Shown here piece after piece: positions 42,456-51,472 of a stretch of 64,000 nucleotides of DNA. Numbering within the stretch: position 1 is the stretch's first letter; each line of letters begins with the position of its first letter. The DNA is from Eubacteriales bacterium. GTDB lineage: Bacteria > Bacillota > Clostridia > Lachnospirales > Lachnospiraceae. The DNA is taken from assembly GCA_030524455.1 (NCBI GenBank), contig JAUNGT010000001.1, positions 186,001-250,000 on the forward strand. The letters are read 5' to 3'. Below the pieces are notes generated by a model. That model did no database searches. It was not told the DNA's origin and saw only the letters and a list, made by a program, of their open reading frames with translations. A program made the translations under genes and the position numbers.

Positions 42456-43057
42456 TGCAGCTCCTCCCCTTTGCCGATGCGGAAGAAGAAGCCGGATTTT
42501 TTCAGGGCCGGCAGCAGCGCCATGTAAACGGCAACGGAAACGATGGTGGATAATACGGTGTTGATGGCTGTGGAGGCCACGTTCCAGGCCAGCGTCACCT
42601 CCGCCGCGGGCTTTCCGAGGATAAAGAGCTTATACACATAGCCCACCAGGGGATCGAAAACGGTGTTGAACAAGAGCCCTCCCAGCGCCGCAGCAGTCAC
42701 CTGGCGGGCGATTTTTTTCTTATCGTTTAAGAAGGTGATGTGGCCGAGGCGATGGGCGATCAGCCCGGTGATCAGGCCGATGCAGAGCTTAAGCACGAAG
42801 GTTTTGGGGGCGTAGACGATGTAGATCGGATCCAGCAGGTCGCCGATGGTCATACCGATGGCGCCGGCCAGGCCGCCCCAGAATCCGCCCAGAATCAGCG
42901 CGCCCAGCACGCAGACCGCGTTGCCTAAGTGGATCGAGGTGGCGTCCCCTCCGGGCAGCGGGATTTTAAACTGCAGGAAGGTAAACACGACATAGGAGAG
43001 CGCGGCGAAAACGCCGGTGATTGCAAGCTTCTGGATTTTTTCGTTTTTCATAATCAT
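42452..43057 (-). CDS. ECF transporter substrate-binding (S) subunit, probably vitamin B6 or related
   Basis: 201 aa, about six transmembrane helices. After a short basic start (KNEKIQKLAITG) come FAALSYVVFTFLQF, the GGDATSIHLGNAVCVLGALI segment and WGGLAGAIGMTIGDLLDP, the pattern of ECF S components. The ATG at 43057 is chosen from GAGGAG just upstream. It overlaps pdxY by four bases, so the likely ligand is pyridoxine or pyridoxal (inference by context). The shared EcfA/T energising module is not in the window. Confidence 0.78.
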   Translation of the reverse strand: MIMKNEKIQKLAITGVFAALSYVVFTFLQFKIPLPGGDATSIHLGNAVCVLGALILGGFWGGLAGAIGMTIGDLLDPIYIVYAPKTFVLKLCIGLITGLIAHRLGHITFLNDKKKIARQVTAAALGGLLFNTVFDPLVGYVYKLFILGKPAAEVTLAWNVASTAINTVLSTIVSVAVYMALLPALKKSGFFFRIGKGEELQ

Positions 43058-43166
43058 TTGCTCCTCATTTTTTTTTCTTATCATACGGGATGCGTGGTAT
43101 GATAAAAAGTACCATTTTGTGATTTTTTTAGCAGTCCAGTTTGGACTGTGCCGTTCACAAAGGAAG

Positions 43167-43322
43167 CAGTTCAGCCCGCGCCATTCGCAAAGTCGCGCTA
43201 ACGCGCTTTCCGCCGCTTCGCGGCTACCTTTGCTCATAATCGGGCGCTCCCTCAGCCGGGAGTAACCGACCGAAATTCGTGCGAGCACGATTTCGGCCGA
43301 TCACTCCCGGCTGGCTGAACTG
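43167..43322 (+). repeat. Family 1 structured intergenic repeat, copy C
   Basis: 156 bp with ends CAGTTCAGCC (43167-43176) and GGCTGAACTG (43313-43322). Same plan and length as copy A and mostly the same sequence. Its long arm reads CAGCCGGGAGT...ACTCCCGGCTG, so the pair that is A-T in A and B is G-C here. It lies between the divergent ECF gene and the LacI-type regulator. The 382-base gap 43058-43439 otherwise holds only the promoter below. Confidence 0.85.
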
Positions 43323-43353
43323 TTTTCACTGAAGTGTTATTTTAAAAACAGTC

Positions 43354-43407
43354 TTGACGGAAAACGTTTTCTGACGTATGATGAAGCTGTCAGCGGAAAA
43401 CGTTTTC
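43354..43407 (+). promoter_or_regulatory. Promoter and twin operators of the LacI-type regulator
   Basis: TTGACG (43354-43359), 17-base spacer, TATGAT (43377-43382). Perfect 12-bp palindromes GAAAACGTTTTC sit in the spacer (43360-43371) and 36 bp downstream (43396-43407). The CG-centred palindrome is typical of LacI-family operators and implies autorepression. Confidence 0.85.
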
Positions 43408-43439
43408 TATTCAGGTTTATTCGGAAAGGAGGAGGGCGC

Positions 43440-44432
43440 TTGGCATCGATCAGAGACGTGGCGAGAGAGGCGGGAGTGGCGATTTCCACCGTCTCCAAGG
43501 TATTGAACGGCTACGGCGGCGTCAGCGCCGCCACAAGGGAAAGGGTCAGCGCGGCGATCGAGGCGCTGGATTATACGCCGAACGCGGTGGCGGCGGCGCT
43601 CTCCTCCAAAAAGCCGGGCCGGGTGGCTTTGCTTTTGAATCTGGGAGAGCAGGCGAGGGCGGTGGACGAGGCGGATCTTTTGTATCTGACCGGGGCCATC
43701 CGCAAGGCCAGGGAGCTAAAGCTCGACGTGGTGACGCTGTTTTTCTCCATGCTGGCGGACATGAGCCGGACGGAGATGGTCAATTATCTGAAGGCGCAGA
43801 GCGTGGAGGGCATTGTCATCTACGGGATGCGCCGCAGGGACAGCTTTCTGAGGGAGCTGATTGAATCCAGGGAGTTTAAGGTGGTGGCGGTGGACACGCC
43901 GTTTTATAATGAAAACACCTCCTCTGTCTGGATTGACCAGAAAAAGGCCCAGTATGAGGTGGCCAAGCGGACGGTGCAGGGCAACGAGCACTGCAGCCGG
44001 GTGCTTTACATTGCCGGGGACGAGGATTTTTTTGTGACCCGGGAGAGGATCGAGGGGATGCGTCAGCTTGCCGGCGAGCTTTCCCTGGAGCTGACGGTGG
44101 AGCACGGGGATTTCAGCGAAAAAAGGGCGAGGGAGCTGACCTTTGCCTATGCGGACCGGACGGATGTTTTCGTGTGCGCCTCCGACCGGATGGCGATCGG
44201 CGCCATGCGGGCGCTGATGGAGCTGGATGTGTTCCATCCGGTGTGCGGCTTCGACGGCATTTTGCTGATGGGCTATGCGGGCAAGCAGATGAACACGGTC
44301 CGGCAGGATTTTTACGGCGTGTCGGCGGCGGCCATGGAGGAGATCGGGCGGCTGATGCAGAACAAAAAAGGACGTAACCGGGTACTGGGATACGAGCTGG
44401 TGCGGATGCGCTACCAGGATGTGATCGCGTAA
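43440..44432 (+). CDS. LacI family transcriptional regulator
   Basis: 330 aa with a TTG start preceded by AAGGAGGAGG. N-terminal LacI helix-turn-helix (SIRDVAREAGVAISTVSKVLNG) and hinge helix (YTPNAVAAALSS), then a ligand-binding domain. The ligand core is diverged (GYAGKQMNTVRQDFYGVSAAAMEEI near the end). It lies directly upstream of glycogen phosphorylase and 4-alpha-glucanotransferase genes, so it likely controls alpha-glucan use (a MalR-like role, inferred). It appears to bind its own promoter. Confidence 0.9.
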   Translation: MASIRDVAREAGVAISTVSKVLNGYGGVSAATRERVSAAIEALDYTPNAVAAALSSKKPGRVALLLNLGEQARAVDEADLLYLTGAIRKARELKLDVVTLFFSMLADMSRTEMVNYLKAQSVEGIVIYGMRRRDSFLRELIESREFKVVAVDTPFYNENTSSVWIDQKKAQYEVAKRTVQGNEHCSRVLYIAGDEDFFVTRERIEGMRQLAGELSLELTVEHGDFSEKRARELTFAYADRTDVFVCASDRMAIGAMRALMELDVFHPVCGFDGILLMGYAGKQMNTVRQDFYGVSAAAMEEIGRLMQNKKGRNRVLGYELVRMRYQDVIA

Positions 44433-44488
44433 AAAGGCGGATACAATAAAAAGGCAAGGCCGCGAGGGCGGCGGAAATGGAGGAAAAG

Positions 44489-46798
44489 ATGAGACTGGAG
44501 GAAACCATTCAGAGAGAGATTCTGGAGCAGCGGATCGGCCAGGAGCTGGAGGCGCTGTCGCAGAAGTTTTTTTCAAAGACGCTGGAGGAAGCGTCCGACG
44601 AGGAAGTGTATGTGGCCCTTCTTTATCTGGTAAAGGGGCTGGAGAAGGCCACCGTGCCCAATGACGGGGACAAAAAGGTGTACTATATTTCGGCGGAGTT
44701 TCTGATCGGAAAGCTTCTGTCGAACAATCTGATCAACCTGGGAATCTACGATAAGGTGGACTCGGTTTTGAGAACCCGGGGAAAGCGGCTGTCGGCCATC
44801 GAGGAGATCGAGCCCGAGCCCTCCCTGGGCAACGGCGGACTGGGCCGTCTGGCGGCCTGCTTTCTGGATTCCATCGCCACCCTGGGGCTTCCCGGCGAGG
44901 GAATCGGCTTAAATTACCACTTCGGCCTGTTTAAACAGGTCTTTCGGGACCGGCTGCAGTACGAGGAGAAAAATGACTGGATCGAGAAGGATTCCTGGCT
45001 GAACCGGACGGATGTTTCATTCGACGTCTTTTTCGGGGAACGCAAGGTAACCTCCCGCCTCTATGATATCGACGTGGTGGGCTACAACAACGGTGTCAAC
45101 AAGCTGCGGCTGTTCGATCTGGAGAGCGTGGATGAGAGCCTTGTGAAGGAAGGCATCAGCTTCGACAAGACGGATATTGAGAAAAACCTGACCCTGTTTT
45201 TGTATCCCGACGATTCCGACGAGGCCGGCAATCTTCTGCGGATTTACCAGCAGTACTTTATGGTCAGCAATGCGGCGCAGCTGATCCTGATGGAGATGAA
45301 GGAAAAGCAGTATGATCTGAGAAAACTTTACAATTACGCGGTGATCCAGATCAACGATACCCATCCGTCCATGATTATCCCGGAGCTGATCCGCATCCTG
45401 GTAAACGACAAGGCGTTCACCATGGACGAGGCCATCGAGGTGGTCAGCAGGACCTGCGCTTATACCAACCACACGATTCTGGCGGAGGCGCTGGAGAAGT
45501 GGCCCCTGGCTTATCTGGAGAAGGTGGTGCCGCAGCTGGTGCCCATCATCAAAGAGCTGTCCGACCGGGTGGCGGCAAAGTACAGCGATCCGAAGGTGCA
45601 GATCATCGATGAGCAGAAGCGGGTGCACATGGCTCACATGGACATCCATTATGGCTTCTCCGTAAACGGCGTGGCGGCGATCCATACGCAGATTCTGGAG
45701 GAGACGGAGCTGCATGCCTTTTACGAGCTTTATCCGGAAAAATTCAACAACAAGACAAACGGCATCACCTTCCGCCGTTGGCTGTTGTCCTGCAACCGGG
45801 AGCTGTCCGCCCTGATTGAAAACAAGATCGGGGACGGCTTTACCAGGGACGCGTCGGAGCTTGAAAAGCTGCTGGCGTTTGCGGACGACGAGGCATTTTT
45901 GGAGCAGCTTGCCGCAATCAAGAAGGAGAAGAAAAAGGAGCTGGCGGCCCATGTGCAAAAGCACGAGGGTGTGACCCTGAATCCGGAATCCATTTTTGAT
46001 ATTCAGATCAAGCGGCTTCACGAGTATAAGCGCCAGCAGATGAACGCCCTCTATATCATCCACAAATATCTGGAGATCAAGGGCGGCAGGAAGCCGGTGC
46101 GGCCGCTGACCTTTATTTTCGGCGCGAAGGCGGCTCCGGCCTATGTGATTGCCAAGGATATCATCCACCTGCTTTTGGTGCTGCAGGAGATTGTAAACAA
46201 CGATCCCGACGTGAAGGATTACATGACCGTGCTGATGGTGGAAAACTATAACGTCAGCTATGCGGAGAAGCTGATTCCGGCGGCGGATGTGTCCGAACAG
46301 ATCTCCCTGGCCTCCAAAGAGGCTTCCGGCACCGGCAACATGAAGATGATGCTGAACGGCGCGGTGACTCTGGGCACGGCGGACGGCGCGAATGTGGAGA
46401 TCCACGAGCTGGTGGGCGACGAAAATATCTACATTTTCGGGGAAAACAGCGAGCAGGTGATCCGGCACTATGAGAAGGCGGATTATGTTTCCCGGAAATA
46501 TTACGAGAAGAGCCCGGTCATCAAAAGGGCCGTGGACTTTATTGTAGGAAAGCAGGCGCTGGCCGTCGGTCATAAGGAAAATCTGGAGCGGCTTTATAAG
46601 GAGCTTTTAAACAAGGACTGGTTTATGACCCTGCTGGATCTGGAGGATTATATCGCCGTCAAGGACCGGATGTTTGCGGACTTTGAGAACCAGGAGAAAT
46701 GGAAGCGCATGATGGCGGTAAACGTGGCAAAGGCAGGATTTTTCTCCTCCGACCGCACCATCACAGAGTATAACCGGGATATCTGGAAGCTGAAATAA
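44489..46798 (+). CDS. glgP: Glycogen/starch/alpha-glucan phosphorylase
   Basis: 769 aa. Phosphorolytic release of glucose 1-phosphate from alpha-1,4-glucans, PLP-dependent. The signature [15 protein letters not shown] carries the PLP Lys (K619); early segments [10 protein letters not shown] and [21 protein letters not shown] (glycogen-binding and catalytic regions, about 75-120) are conserved. ATG 44489 fits GGAGG at 44479-44483; an ATG at 44477 would add four residues. It is followed 15 bases later by malQ, a frequent alpha-glucan pair. Confidence 0.95.
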   Translation: MRLEETIQREILEQRIGQELEALSQKFFSKTLEEASDEEVYVALLYLVKGLEKATVPNDGDKKVYYISAEFLIGKLLSNNLINLGIYDKVDSVLRTRGKRLSAIEEIEPEPSLGNGGLGRLAACFLDSIATLGLPGEGIGLNYHFGLFKQVFRDRLQYEEKNDWIEKDSWLNRTDVSFDVFFGERKVTSRLYDIDVVGYNNGVNKLRLFDLESVDESLVKEGISFDKTDIEKNLTLFLYPDDSDEAGNLLRIYQQYFMVSNAAQLILMEMKEKQYDLRKLYNYAVIQINDTHPSMIIPELIRILVNDKAFTMDEAIEVVSRTCAYTNHTILAEALEKWPLAYLEKVVPQLVPIIKELSDRVAAKYSDPKVQIIDEQKRVHMAHMDIHYGFSVNGVAAIHTQILEETELHAFYELYPEKFNNKTNGITFRRWLLSCNRELSALIENKIGDGFTRDASELEKLLAFADDEAFLEQLAAIKKEKKKELAAHVQKHEGVTLNPESIFDIQIKRLHEYKRQQMNALYIIHKYLEIKGGRKPVRPLTFIFGAKAAPAYVIAKDIIHLLLVLQEIVNNDPDVKDYMTVLMVENYNVSYAEKLIPAADVSEQISLASKEASGTGNMKMMLNGAVTLGTADGANVEIHELVGDENIYIFGENSEQVIRHYEKADYVSRKYYEKSPVIKRAVDFIVGKQALAVGHKENLERLYKELLNKDWFMTLLDLEDYIAVKDRMFADFENQEKWKRMMAVNVAKAGFFSSDRTITEYNRDIWKLK

Positions 46799-46813
46799 GG
46801 GGGGGACAGGGCA

Positions 46814-48283
46814 ATGAGAAAAAGCGGTGTACTGCTGCCTGTTTCCAGCCTTCCCTCCCGGTTCGGGATCGGCAGCTTTTCCAGAGAGGCCTATGAGTTT
46901 GTGGATTTTCTGGAGGAGGCGGGGCAGAAGCTGTGGCAGCTTCTGCCCCTGGGCCCCACCGGCTATGGGGATTCCCCCTACCAGTCCTTCTCCACCTTTG
47001 CGGGCAACCCTTATTTTATCGATCTGGAGGAACTGATCGGGAAGGGCTGGCTGACGGAGGAGGAATGCGAGGCGGCAGACTGGGGCGGCAGTCTCTCCTA
47101 TGTGGACTATGAAAAAATGTATGAAAGCCGTTTTGTGCTTCTGCGCCGTGCATACCGGAGCAGCGGGATCGGACAGGATCGGGATTTTGCAGAGTTCTGC
47201 CGGGAAAACGGCTGGTGGCTGGACGATTACGCCCTGTATATGGCGATCAAGGAGAGCCAGGGCGGCGTCAGCTTCCTGGAATGGGACGAGCCCCTCAAAC
47301 GGAGGGAGCCGGCGGCGCTTTTGCGCTGCCGCAGCGAGCTGGCGGAGGAGATTGGCTTCTGGCAGTTTACCCAGTATCTGTTTGCGAAGCAGTGGCAGGC
47401 GTTAAAGGCCTACGCCAACGGCAGGGGGATTGAGATCGTGGGGGATATCCCGATCTATGTGGCGCTGGACAGCGCGGACACCTGGGCCCATCCGGAGCTG
47501 TTTTGCCTGGACGGGGACTGCGTGCCCCGGGCCGTGGCGGGCGTGCCGCCGGATTTGTTTTCCGACACCGGCCAGCTTTGGGGCAATCCGCTCTATGACT
47601 GGGAATATCACAAAAAGACCGGCTTCGAGTGGTGGATTCGGCGGATCGGGTACAGCTACCGGCTCTATGACATTGTGCGGGTGGATCATTTCCGGGGCTT
47701 TGAGGCTTATTTTGCCATTCCCTACGGGGAGGAGACGGCGGTCAACGGCCACTGGGAAAAGGGGCCGGATTATGAGCTGTTTTCCGCCCTGAAAAAAAAG
47801 CTGGGCAAAAAACCGATGATCGCCGAGGATCTGGGCGTGATCACGCCGCCGGTTCGCCGGATGATCCGGCGCTGCGGTTATCCGGGAATGAAGGTTCTGC
47901 AGTTTGCCTTTGACAGCAAAGACAGCGAATATTTGCCCCACAACTACGACAAAAACTGCATCGTCTACACCGGTACCCATGATAACCAGACCACGGCGGG
48001 CTGGTATCAGGAATGCGGCCGCAGCGTGCAGCGTTCGATCCGGGAATACCTGCGGGTGAGAAGCGGGAGCGACGTGCCCCGGGCCATGATTGAAGCGGCC
48101 TACGCCTCCGTGGCGGACACCGCCGTGATTCCCGTTCAGGACTGGCTTGGACTGGGGAGCGAGGCGCGGATCAATTTTCCCTCCACCCTGGGCGACAACT
48201 GGAAATGGCGCCTGACAAAGGGACAGCTGACGGCAGAGCTTGCCGGGCAGATGCGGGAGCTTGCGCGGATATACTGCCGGTAG
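46814..48283 (+). CDS. malQ: 4-alpha-glucanotransferase (amylomaltase)
   Basis: 489 aa, GH77. It transfers glucan chains between maltodextrins, releasing glucose and making longer substrates for the phosphorylase. Motifs: RKSGVLLPVSSLPS at the start, LPLGPTGYGDSPYQS, GDIPIYVALDSADTW (about 215), DIVRVDHFRGFEAY (nucleophile Asp about 296), IAEDLGV (acid Glu about 339) and TGTHDNQTT (about 394). GGGGGGAC precedes the ATG. Operon with glgP, downstream of the LacI-type regulator. Confidence 0.95.
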   Translation: MRKSGVLLPVSSLPSRFGIGSFSREAYEFVDFLEEAGQKLWQLLPLGPTGYGDSPYQSFSTFAGNPYFIDLEELIGKGWLTEEECEAADWGGSLSYVDYEKMYESRFVLLRRAYRSSGIGQDRDFAEFCRENGWWLDDYALYMAIKESQGGVSFLEWDEPLKRREPAALLRCRSELAEEIGFWQFTQYLFAKQWQALKAYANGRGIEIVGDIPIYVALDSADTWAHPELFCLDGDCVPRAVAGVPPDLFSDTGQLWGNPLYDWEYHKKTGFEWWIRRIGYSYRLYDIVRVDHFRGFEAYFAIPYGEETAVNGHWEKGPDYELFSALKKKLGKKPMIAEDLGVITPPVRRMIRRCGYPGMKVLQFAFDSKDSEYLPHNYDKNCIVYTGTHDNQTTAGWYQECGRSVQRSIREYLRVRSGSDVPRAMIEAAYASVADTAVIPVQDWLGLGSEARINFPSTLGDNWKWRLTKGQLTAELAGQMRELARIYCR

Positions 48284-48319
48284 AAGCGCGTTGAGAAATG
48301 GATAAGGAGGAGCAATCTT

Positions 48320-48766
48320 ATGAGTATGATCGATACGGTGAGGGCCGCCATGGTCGCGGCCATGAAGGAGCACGATAAGGAGCGCAAGGAGTCCCTCTCC
48401 ATGCTGCTTTCCGCGCTGAAAAACAAGCAGATCGACAAGCGGGAGGAGCTGACGGAGGCGGAGGAGTTCGAGGTCGTCAAAAAGGAGATCAAGCAGACGA
48501 AGGAGACCATGGATCTGGCCCCCGCCGACCGGGAGGACATTAAGGAACAGTGCCGGAAGCGGCTGGCCGTCTACGGAGAGTTTGCGCCGGAGGAGATGAC
48601 GGAGGAGCAGATCAGACAGGCCGTGCAGGCAGTGCTGACAGAGCTTGGCATTACAGAGCCCTCCGGCCGGGATAAGGGACGGGTGATGAAGGCGCTGATG
48701 CCGCAGGTCAAGGGCCGTGCGGACGGCGGTCTGGTGAACCGGATCGTGGGCGAAATGCTTCAGTAA
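48320..48766 (+). CDS. yqeY: GatB/YqeY domain protein
   Basis: 148 aa. The whole protein is the YqeY helical domain related to the C-terminal tail of GatB (ESLSMLLSALKNKQID near residue 24, GKVMKALMPQ-like GRVMKALMPQVKGRADG near 124). The domain binds tRNA in GatCAB; stand-alone YqeY has no settled function. ATAAGGAGGAGC precedes the ATG, 36 bases after malQ. Confidence 0.88.
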   Translation: MSMIDTVRAAMVAAMKEHDKERKESLSMLLSALKNKQIDKREELTEAEEFEVVKKEIKQTKETMDLAPADREDIKEQCRKRLAVYGEFAPEEMTEEQIRQAVQAVLTELGITEPSGRDKGRVMKALMPQVKGRADGGLVNRIVGEMLQ

Positions 48767-48785
48767 GCAGAAAGAGGACGCGCAG

Positions 48786-49616
48786 ATGACGCAGCGAAAA
48801 AAAAGGAAAAAAAAGGCGGCAGGACGCAGAAGCAGAGGACGCATGGGACTGCCGGAGAAGCTTCTCCTGGTGGTCCTGGGCTGCGGCTTTTTGTTCTGCG
48901 GCTGGAAGCTTTTTGGGATTTTGGCGGAGTACAGGGCCGGGACGCAGGAGTACAGCAGCCTGGCCGGGCGCTATGTGACGCAGGAGACGCAGGAGAGCCG
49001 GGCGGAACAGGAGCAGTCCCGGTCCGGCGAGTTCCCGCAGATATCGGTGGATTACGATGCTCTGACGGCGGCCAACGGGGATTTTCGGGCCTGGCTCGTG
49101 ATTCCGGTGCTGGATCTGGAGTATCCGGTGGTGCAGGGGACGGACAACGATTATTATCTGACCCATACCTTTGAGAAGCAGACAAACAGCTCCGGAGCCA
49201 TCTTTATGGACAGCGTTTCCAGCCCGGATTTTTCGGATTATAATACCTTTATTTACGGGCATAACATGAAAAACGGCAGCATGTTCGGCTCCCTCAAAAG
49301 CTTTGTGCGGGAGGAGCAGCTGTGCGGCAGCGACCCTTATTTTTACCTGTTTACAAAGGAGGCGACCTATCAGTACCGGATTGTCTCCTACTATGTGACG
49401 CAGGATCAGAGCGACACCTACTATCTGCCTGCCGGCGCGCAGGATGCGGCGGATTACCGGGAGCGGATGGAGAAAAAATCGCTCTATCAAAGCGACGCGG
49501 AGACGGAACAGGCTCCCATGGTGACGCTTTCCACCTGCTATGGCGCTTCGGGCAGTCCGGACCGGTTCGTGGTGCACGGCGTGCTGACGCAGAGCAGGGC
49601 AAACGGGGCGGAATAA
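48786..49616 (+). CDS. srtB: Class B sortase
   Basis: 276 aa membrane transpeptidase that joins sorting-signal proteins to the cell wall or pilin subunits. Very basic N-terminus (residues 2-20), one transmembrane helix (about 25-42), then a sortase barrel with His159 (YGHNMKNGSMFG), Cys251 (TLSTC) and Arg260 (DRFVV), the full catalytic triad. No sorting-signal protein or pilin gene is adjacent. It follows yqeY by 19 bases. Confidence 0.88.
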   Translation: MTQRKKRKKKAAGRRSRGRMGLPEKLLLVVLGCGFLFCGWKLFGILAEYRAGTQEYSSLAGRYVTQETQESRAEQEQSRSGEFPQISVDYDALTAANGDFRAWLVIPVLDLEYPVVQGTDNDYYLTHTFEKQTNSSGAIFMDSVSSPDFSDYNTFIYGHNMKNGSMFGSLKSFVREEQLCGSDPYFYLFTKEATYQYRIVSYYVTQDQSDTYYLPAGAQDAADYRERMEKKSLYQSDAETEQAPMVTLSTCYGASGSPDRFVVHGVLTQSRANGAE

Positions 49617-49658
49617 AACCGGAAAAACCGTCCATACTCCCCAAAAGGAGGTGGGCGG

Positions 49659-50297
49659 ATGCAAAAAGAAACGCTCTATTTAAAGCTGGACAAAAGCGCG
49701 GCGGTTTCCGCGCGGGAGGCGCGTCTGGAGGATCTGGCAAGGCTGTATTGCCGGGATGAGCCTTTGCTTGCCAAAATCCGGAGGCTGCGGGTGTTTGCCT
49801 TCCGGGATAGGGACGGCGGAAGAAGGGTGGTCAGCGCCCTGTATATCATCCGGCTGCTGCAGCGGCAATATCCCGGCCTGGAGGTGGAGAGCATCGGGGA
49901 AACGCAGGTCGTGGCAGAGCTTTTGCCCAAGGAGCCGGAAAGTGTCCGGAAGGCGGTTTGGCGGACGGCGAAGCTTTGCTTTGTCTGCGGCATCTGTTTT
50001 TTCGGCGCGGCCTTCACGATCATGGCCTTTCACAATGACGTGGGAATCAGCGAGGTATTTGCACAGATTTACGGGCTGGTGTCCGGTAAGAAGGCGGAGG
50101 GCGTCACGGTGCTGGAAATCTCCTATTCGATCGGGCTTGCCCTGGGGATCACCGTGTTTTTTAATCACATCGGCGGACGGCGGATCACCAGGGATCCCAC
50201 GCCCATCGAGGTGGAGATGCGCAACTATGAGGATGCCGTGAACAACGCGCTGGCCGAGACGGCTGACCGAGAAAATGAGACGCTGGATGTGGAATAG
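49659..50297 (+). CDS. spoVAA: Stage V sporulation protein AA
   Basis: 212 aa. The N-terminal about 95 residues are a soluble domain (YLKLDKSAAVSAREARLEDLA), followed by two transmembrane helices (about 105-127 and 150-172). This matches SpoVAA of the SpoVA channel complex, which moves dipicolinic acid into and out of the spore. AAAAGGAGG precedes the ATG. Here spoVAA is on the opposite strand from spoVAB and spoVAC, and their 3' ends face each other across 23 bases. Confidence 0.8.
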   Translation: MQKETLYLKLDKSAAVSAREARLEDLARLYCRDEPLLAKIRRLRVFAFRDRDGGRRVVSALYIIRLLQRQYPGLEVESIGETQVVAELLPKEPESVRKAVWRTAKLCFVCGICFFGAAFTIMAFHNDVGISEVFAQIYGLVSGKKAEGVTVLEISYSIGLALGITVFFNHIGGRRITRDPTPIEVEMRNYEDAVNNALAETADRENETLDVE

Positions 50298-50320
50298 CGT
50301 GAAAAAACTGTCCGGAGCCT

Positions 50321-50773
50321 TCAGCTGCCGGACAGTCTCCCAAGCCAGAATACAAGGCCCAAAAGCCAGCTCGTAAAGATGCCGTAGAGGAGGACCGGTC
50401 CGGCGATGGTGAAGATTTTGCAGCCAACGCCGAAGACCTGGCCCTCCTTTTTAAATTCGATGGCGGGCGCGGCCACGGAGTTGGCGAAGCCCGTGATGGG
50501 CACCAGAGCCCCTGCTCCGCCCCATTTGGCGATGGCGGGATAGAGGTTTAAGCCGGTGCAGAGTACGCTGATAAGGATCAGCGCAAGAGAACAGACGCTG
50601 CCGGCAGCCTCCTGATCCAGTCCCATGGACAGGGCGGCGTTTAAAAGCGCCTGTCCCAGCGTGCAGATGGCCCCGCCCGTCAGAAAGGCGCGCAGCATCT
50701 GCAGGGGCAGGCTGTGCGTGGGCGTAACCTGTTTGACGTATTGCTGATATTGCTTTTGAAGTTCTTCTTCCAT
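50321..50773 (-). CDS. spoVAC: Stage V sporulation protein AC
   Basis: 150 aa, four hydrophobic helices. It matches SpoVAC: QYQQYVKQVTPTHSLP at the start, AFLTGGAICTLGQAL, GAGALVPITGFANSVAAPAIE (about residue 85) and GVGCKIFTIAGPVLLYG. In Bacillus, SpoVAC is the mechanosensitive pore component for dipicolinic acid. AAAGGAT precedes the ATG, 21 bases after spoVAB. The usual next genes, spoVAD and spoVAE, are not here. Confidence 0.85.
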   Translation of the reverse strand: MEEELQKQYQQYVKQVTPTHSLPLQMLRAFLTGGAICTLGQALLNAALSMGLDQEAAGSVCSLALILISVLCTGLNLYPAIAKWGGAGALVPITGFANSVAAPAIEFKKEGQVFGVGCKIFTIAGPVLLYGIFTSWLLGLVFWLGRLSGS

Positions 50774-50794
50774 GATTCAGAATCCTTTCCGTAT

Positions 50795-51268
50795 TTATAA
50801 TCCTTTCCGGAGGCCGAAATATAAAAGGCTTCCGAACAGCTTTCCCAGGGCGACGGAGAGTACCAGAAGGCCAAGACCGCGGCGAAAGCGGATGCGCCGG
50901 GTCAGGATCGGCACAGAGTCCAGCATCTCCGCGATGGCCAGCGCCAGGCAGCCCACGAACACGCCGGAGAAAAGGCCGAAGGCCGCCTGCAAAAAATATG
51001 CTGCGCCTTGCCAGAGCGCTGTGCCCGTCCAGAGCGCTGCGTCCTGCCACGCCCGGAGCGGGGCGGCAAACAGGCTGAGAAGGCTGCCGGAGAGCGTCCC
51101 TGCGACAACCATTTCCTCGTAGAGAAAAATTTTGTCTCCTGTGTGGGTTTGTCCGGCAAAGCGCGGGACCAGTCCGACGGAGAGCAGTACCGTAAAGACG
51201 CCGGCCGAGACCAGGATCCCGGCGCCAAGACCGGTGAAGGCCAGAAGAGCCTGCCGCAGGATCACCAT
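50795..51268 (-). CDS. spoVAB: Stage V sporulation protein AB
   Basis: 157 aa, four to five hydrophobic helices. It matches SpoVAB: GILVSAGVFTVLLSVGLVPR near the start, FSGVFVGCLALAIAEMLDSVPILTRR in the second half and SVALGKLFGSLLYF at the end. The ATG at 51268 follows GGGGG; an in-frame start further upstream (51289) is less likely. Its transcript would run into spoVAC. Confidence 0.8.
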   Translation of the reverse strand: MVILRQALLAFTGLGAGILVSAGVFTVLLSVGLVPRFAGQTHTGDKIFLYEEMVVAGTLSGSLLSLFAAPLRAWQDAALWTGTALWQGAAYFLQAAFGLFSGVFVGCLALAIAEMLDSVPILTRRIRFRRGLGLLVLSVALGKLFGSLLYFGLRKGL

Positions 51269-51347
51269 AAGCGTTCCCCCTTTGCACACATGTTGTTTGA
51301 AAGGATGCGCAGAAACGGCCGCTTTTATGCGGGAACGGCAAAAAAGC

Positions 51348-51376
51348 TTGACAGCGCGGCACTTTTGCCGTAAGGT
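51348..51376 (+). promoter_or_regulatory. Candidate promoter upstream of yifB
   Basis: TTGACA (51348-51353), 17-base spacer, TAAGGT (51371-51376). The -10 is poor. Confidence 0.4.
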
Positions 51377-51397
51377 AAAAGCAGTTATGATAGTTGG

Positions 51398-51424
51398 AGG
51401 CAGAATTCTTTCTGCCTGTTTTTT
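51398..51424 (+). terminator. Terminator-like hairpin in the yifB leader
   Basis: AGGCAGAA (51398-51405), TTCT loop, TTCTGCCT (51410-51417), then GTTTTTT. No + strand gene ends upstream, so it would act on transcripts starting at 51383, as an attenuator. Confidence 0.6.
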
Positions 51425-51472
51425 CTGGGGTTTCCCCGATTTTCCATTGGATTGTATAACAGAAAGAGGTAT

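Noticed and set aside
45017..46573. Minus-strand open frame of 518 codons opposite glgP
   Set aside because: Shadow of a well-conserved phosphorylase; composition is typical of antisense GC-rich frames.
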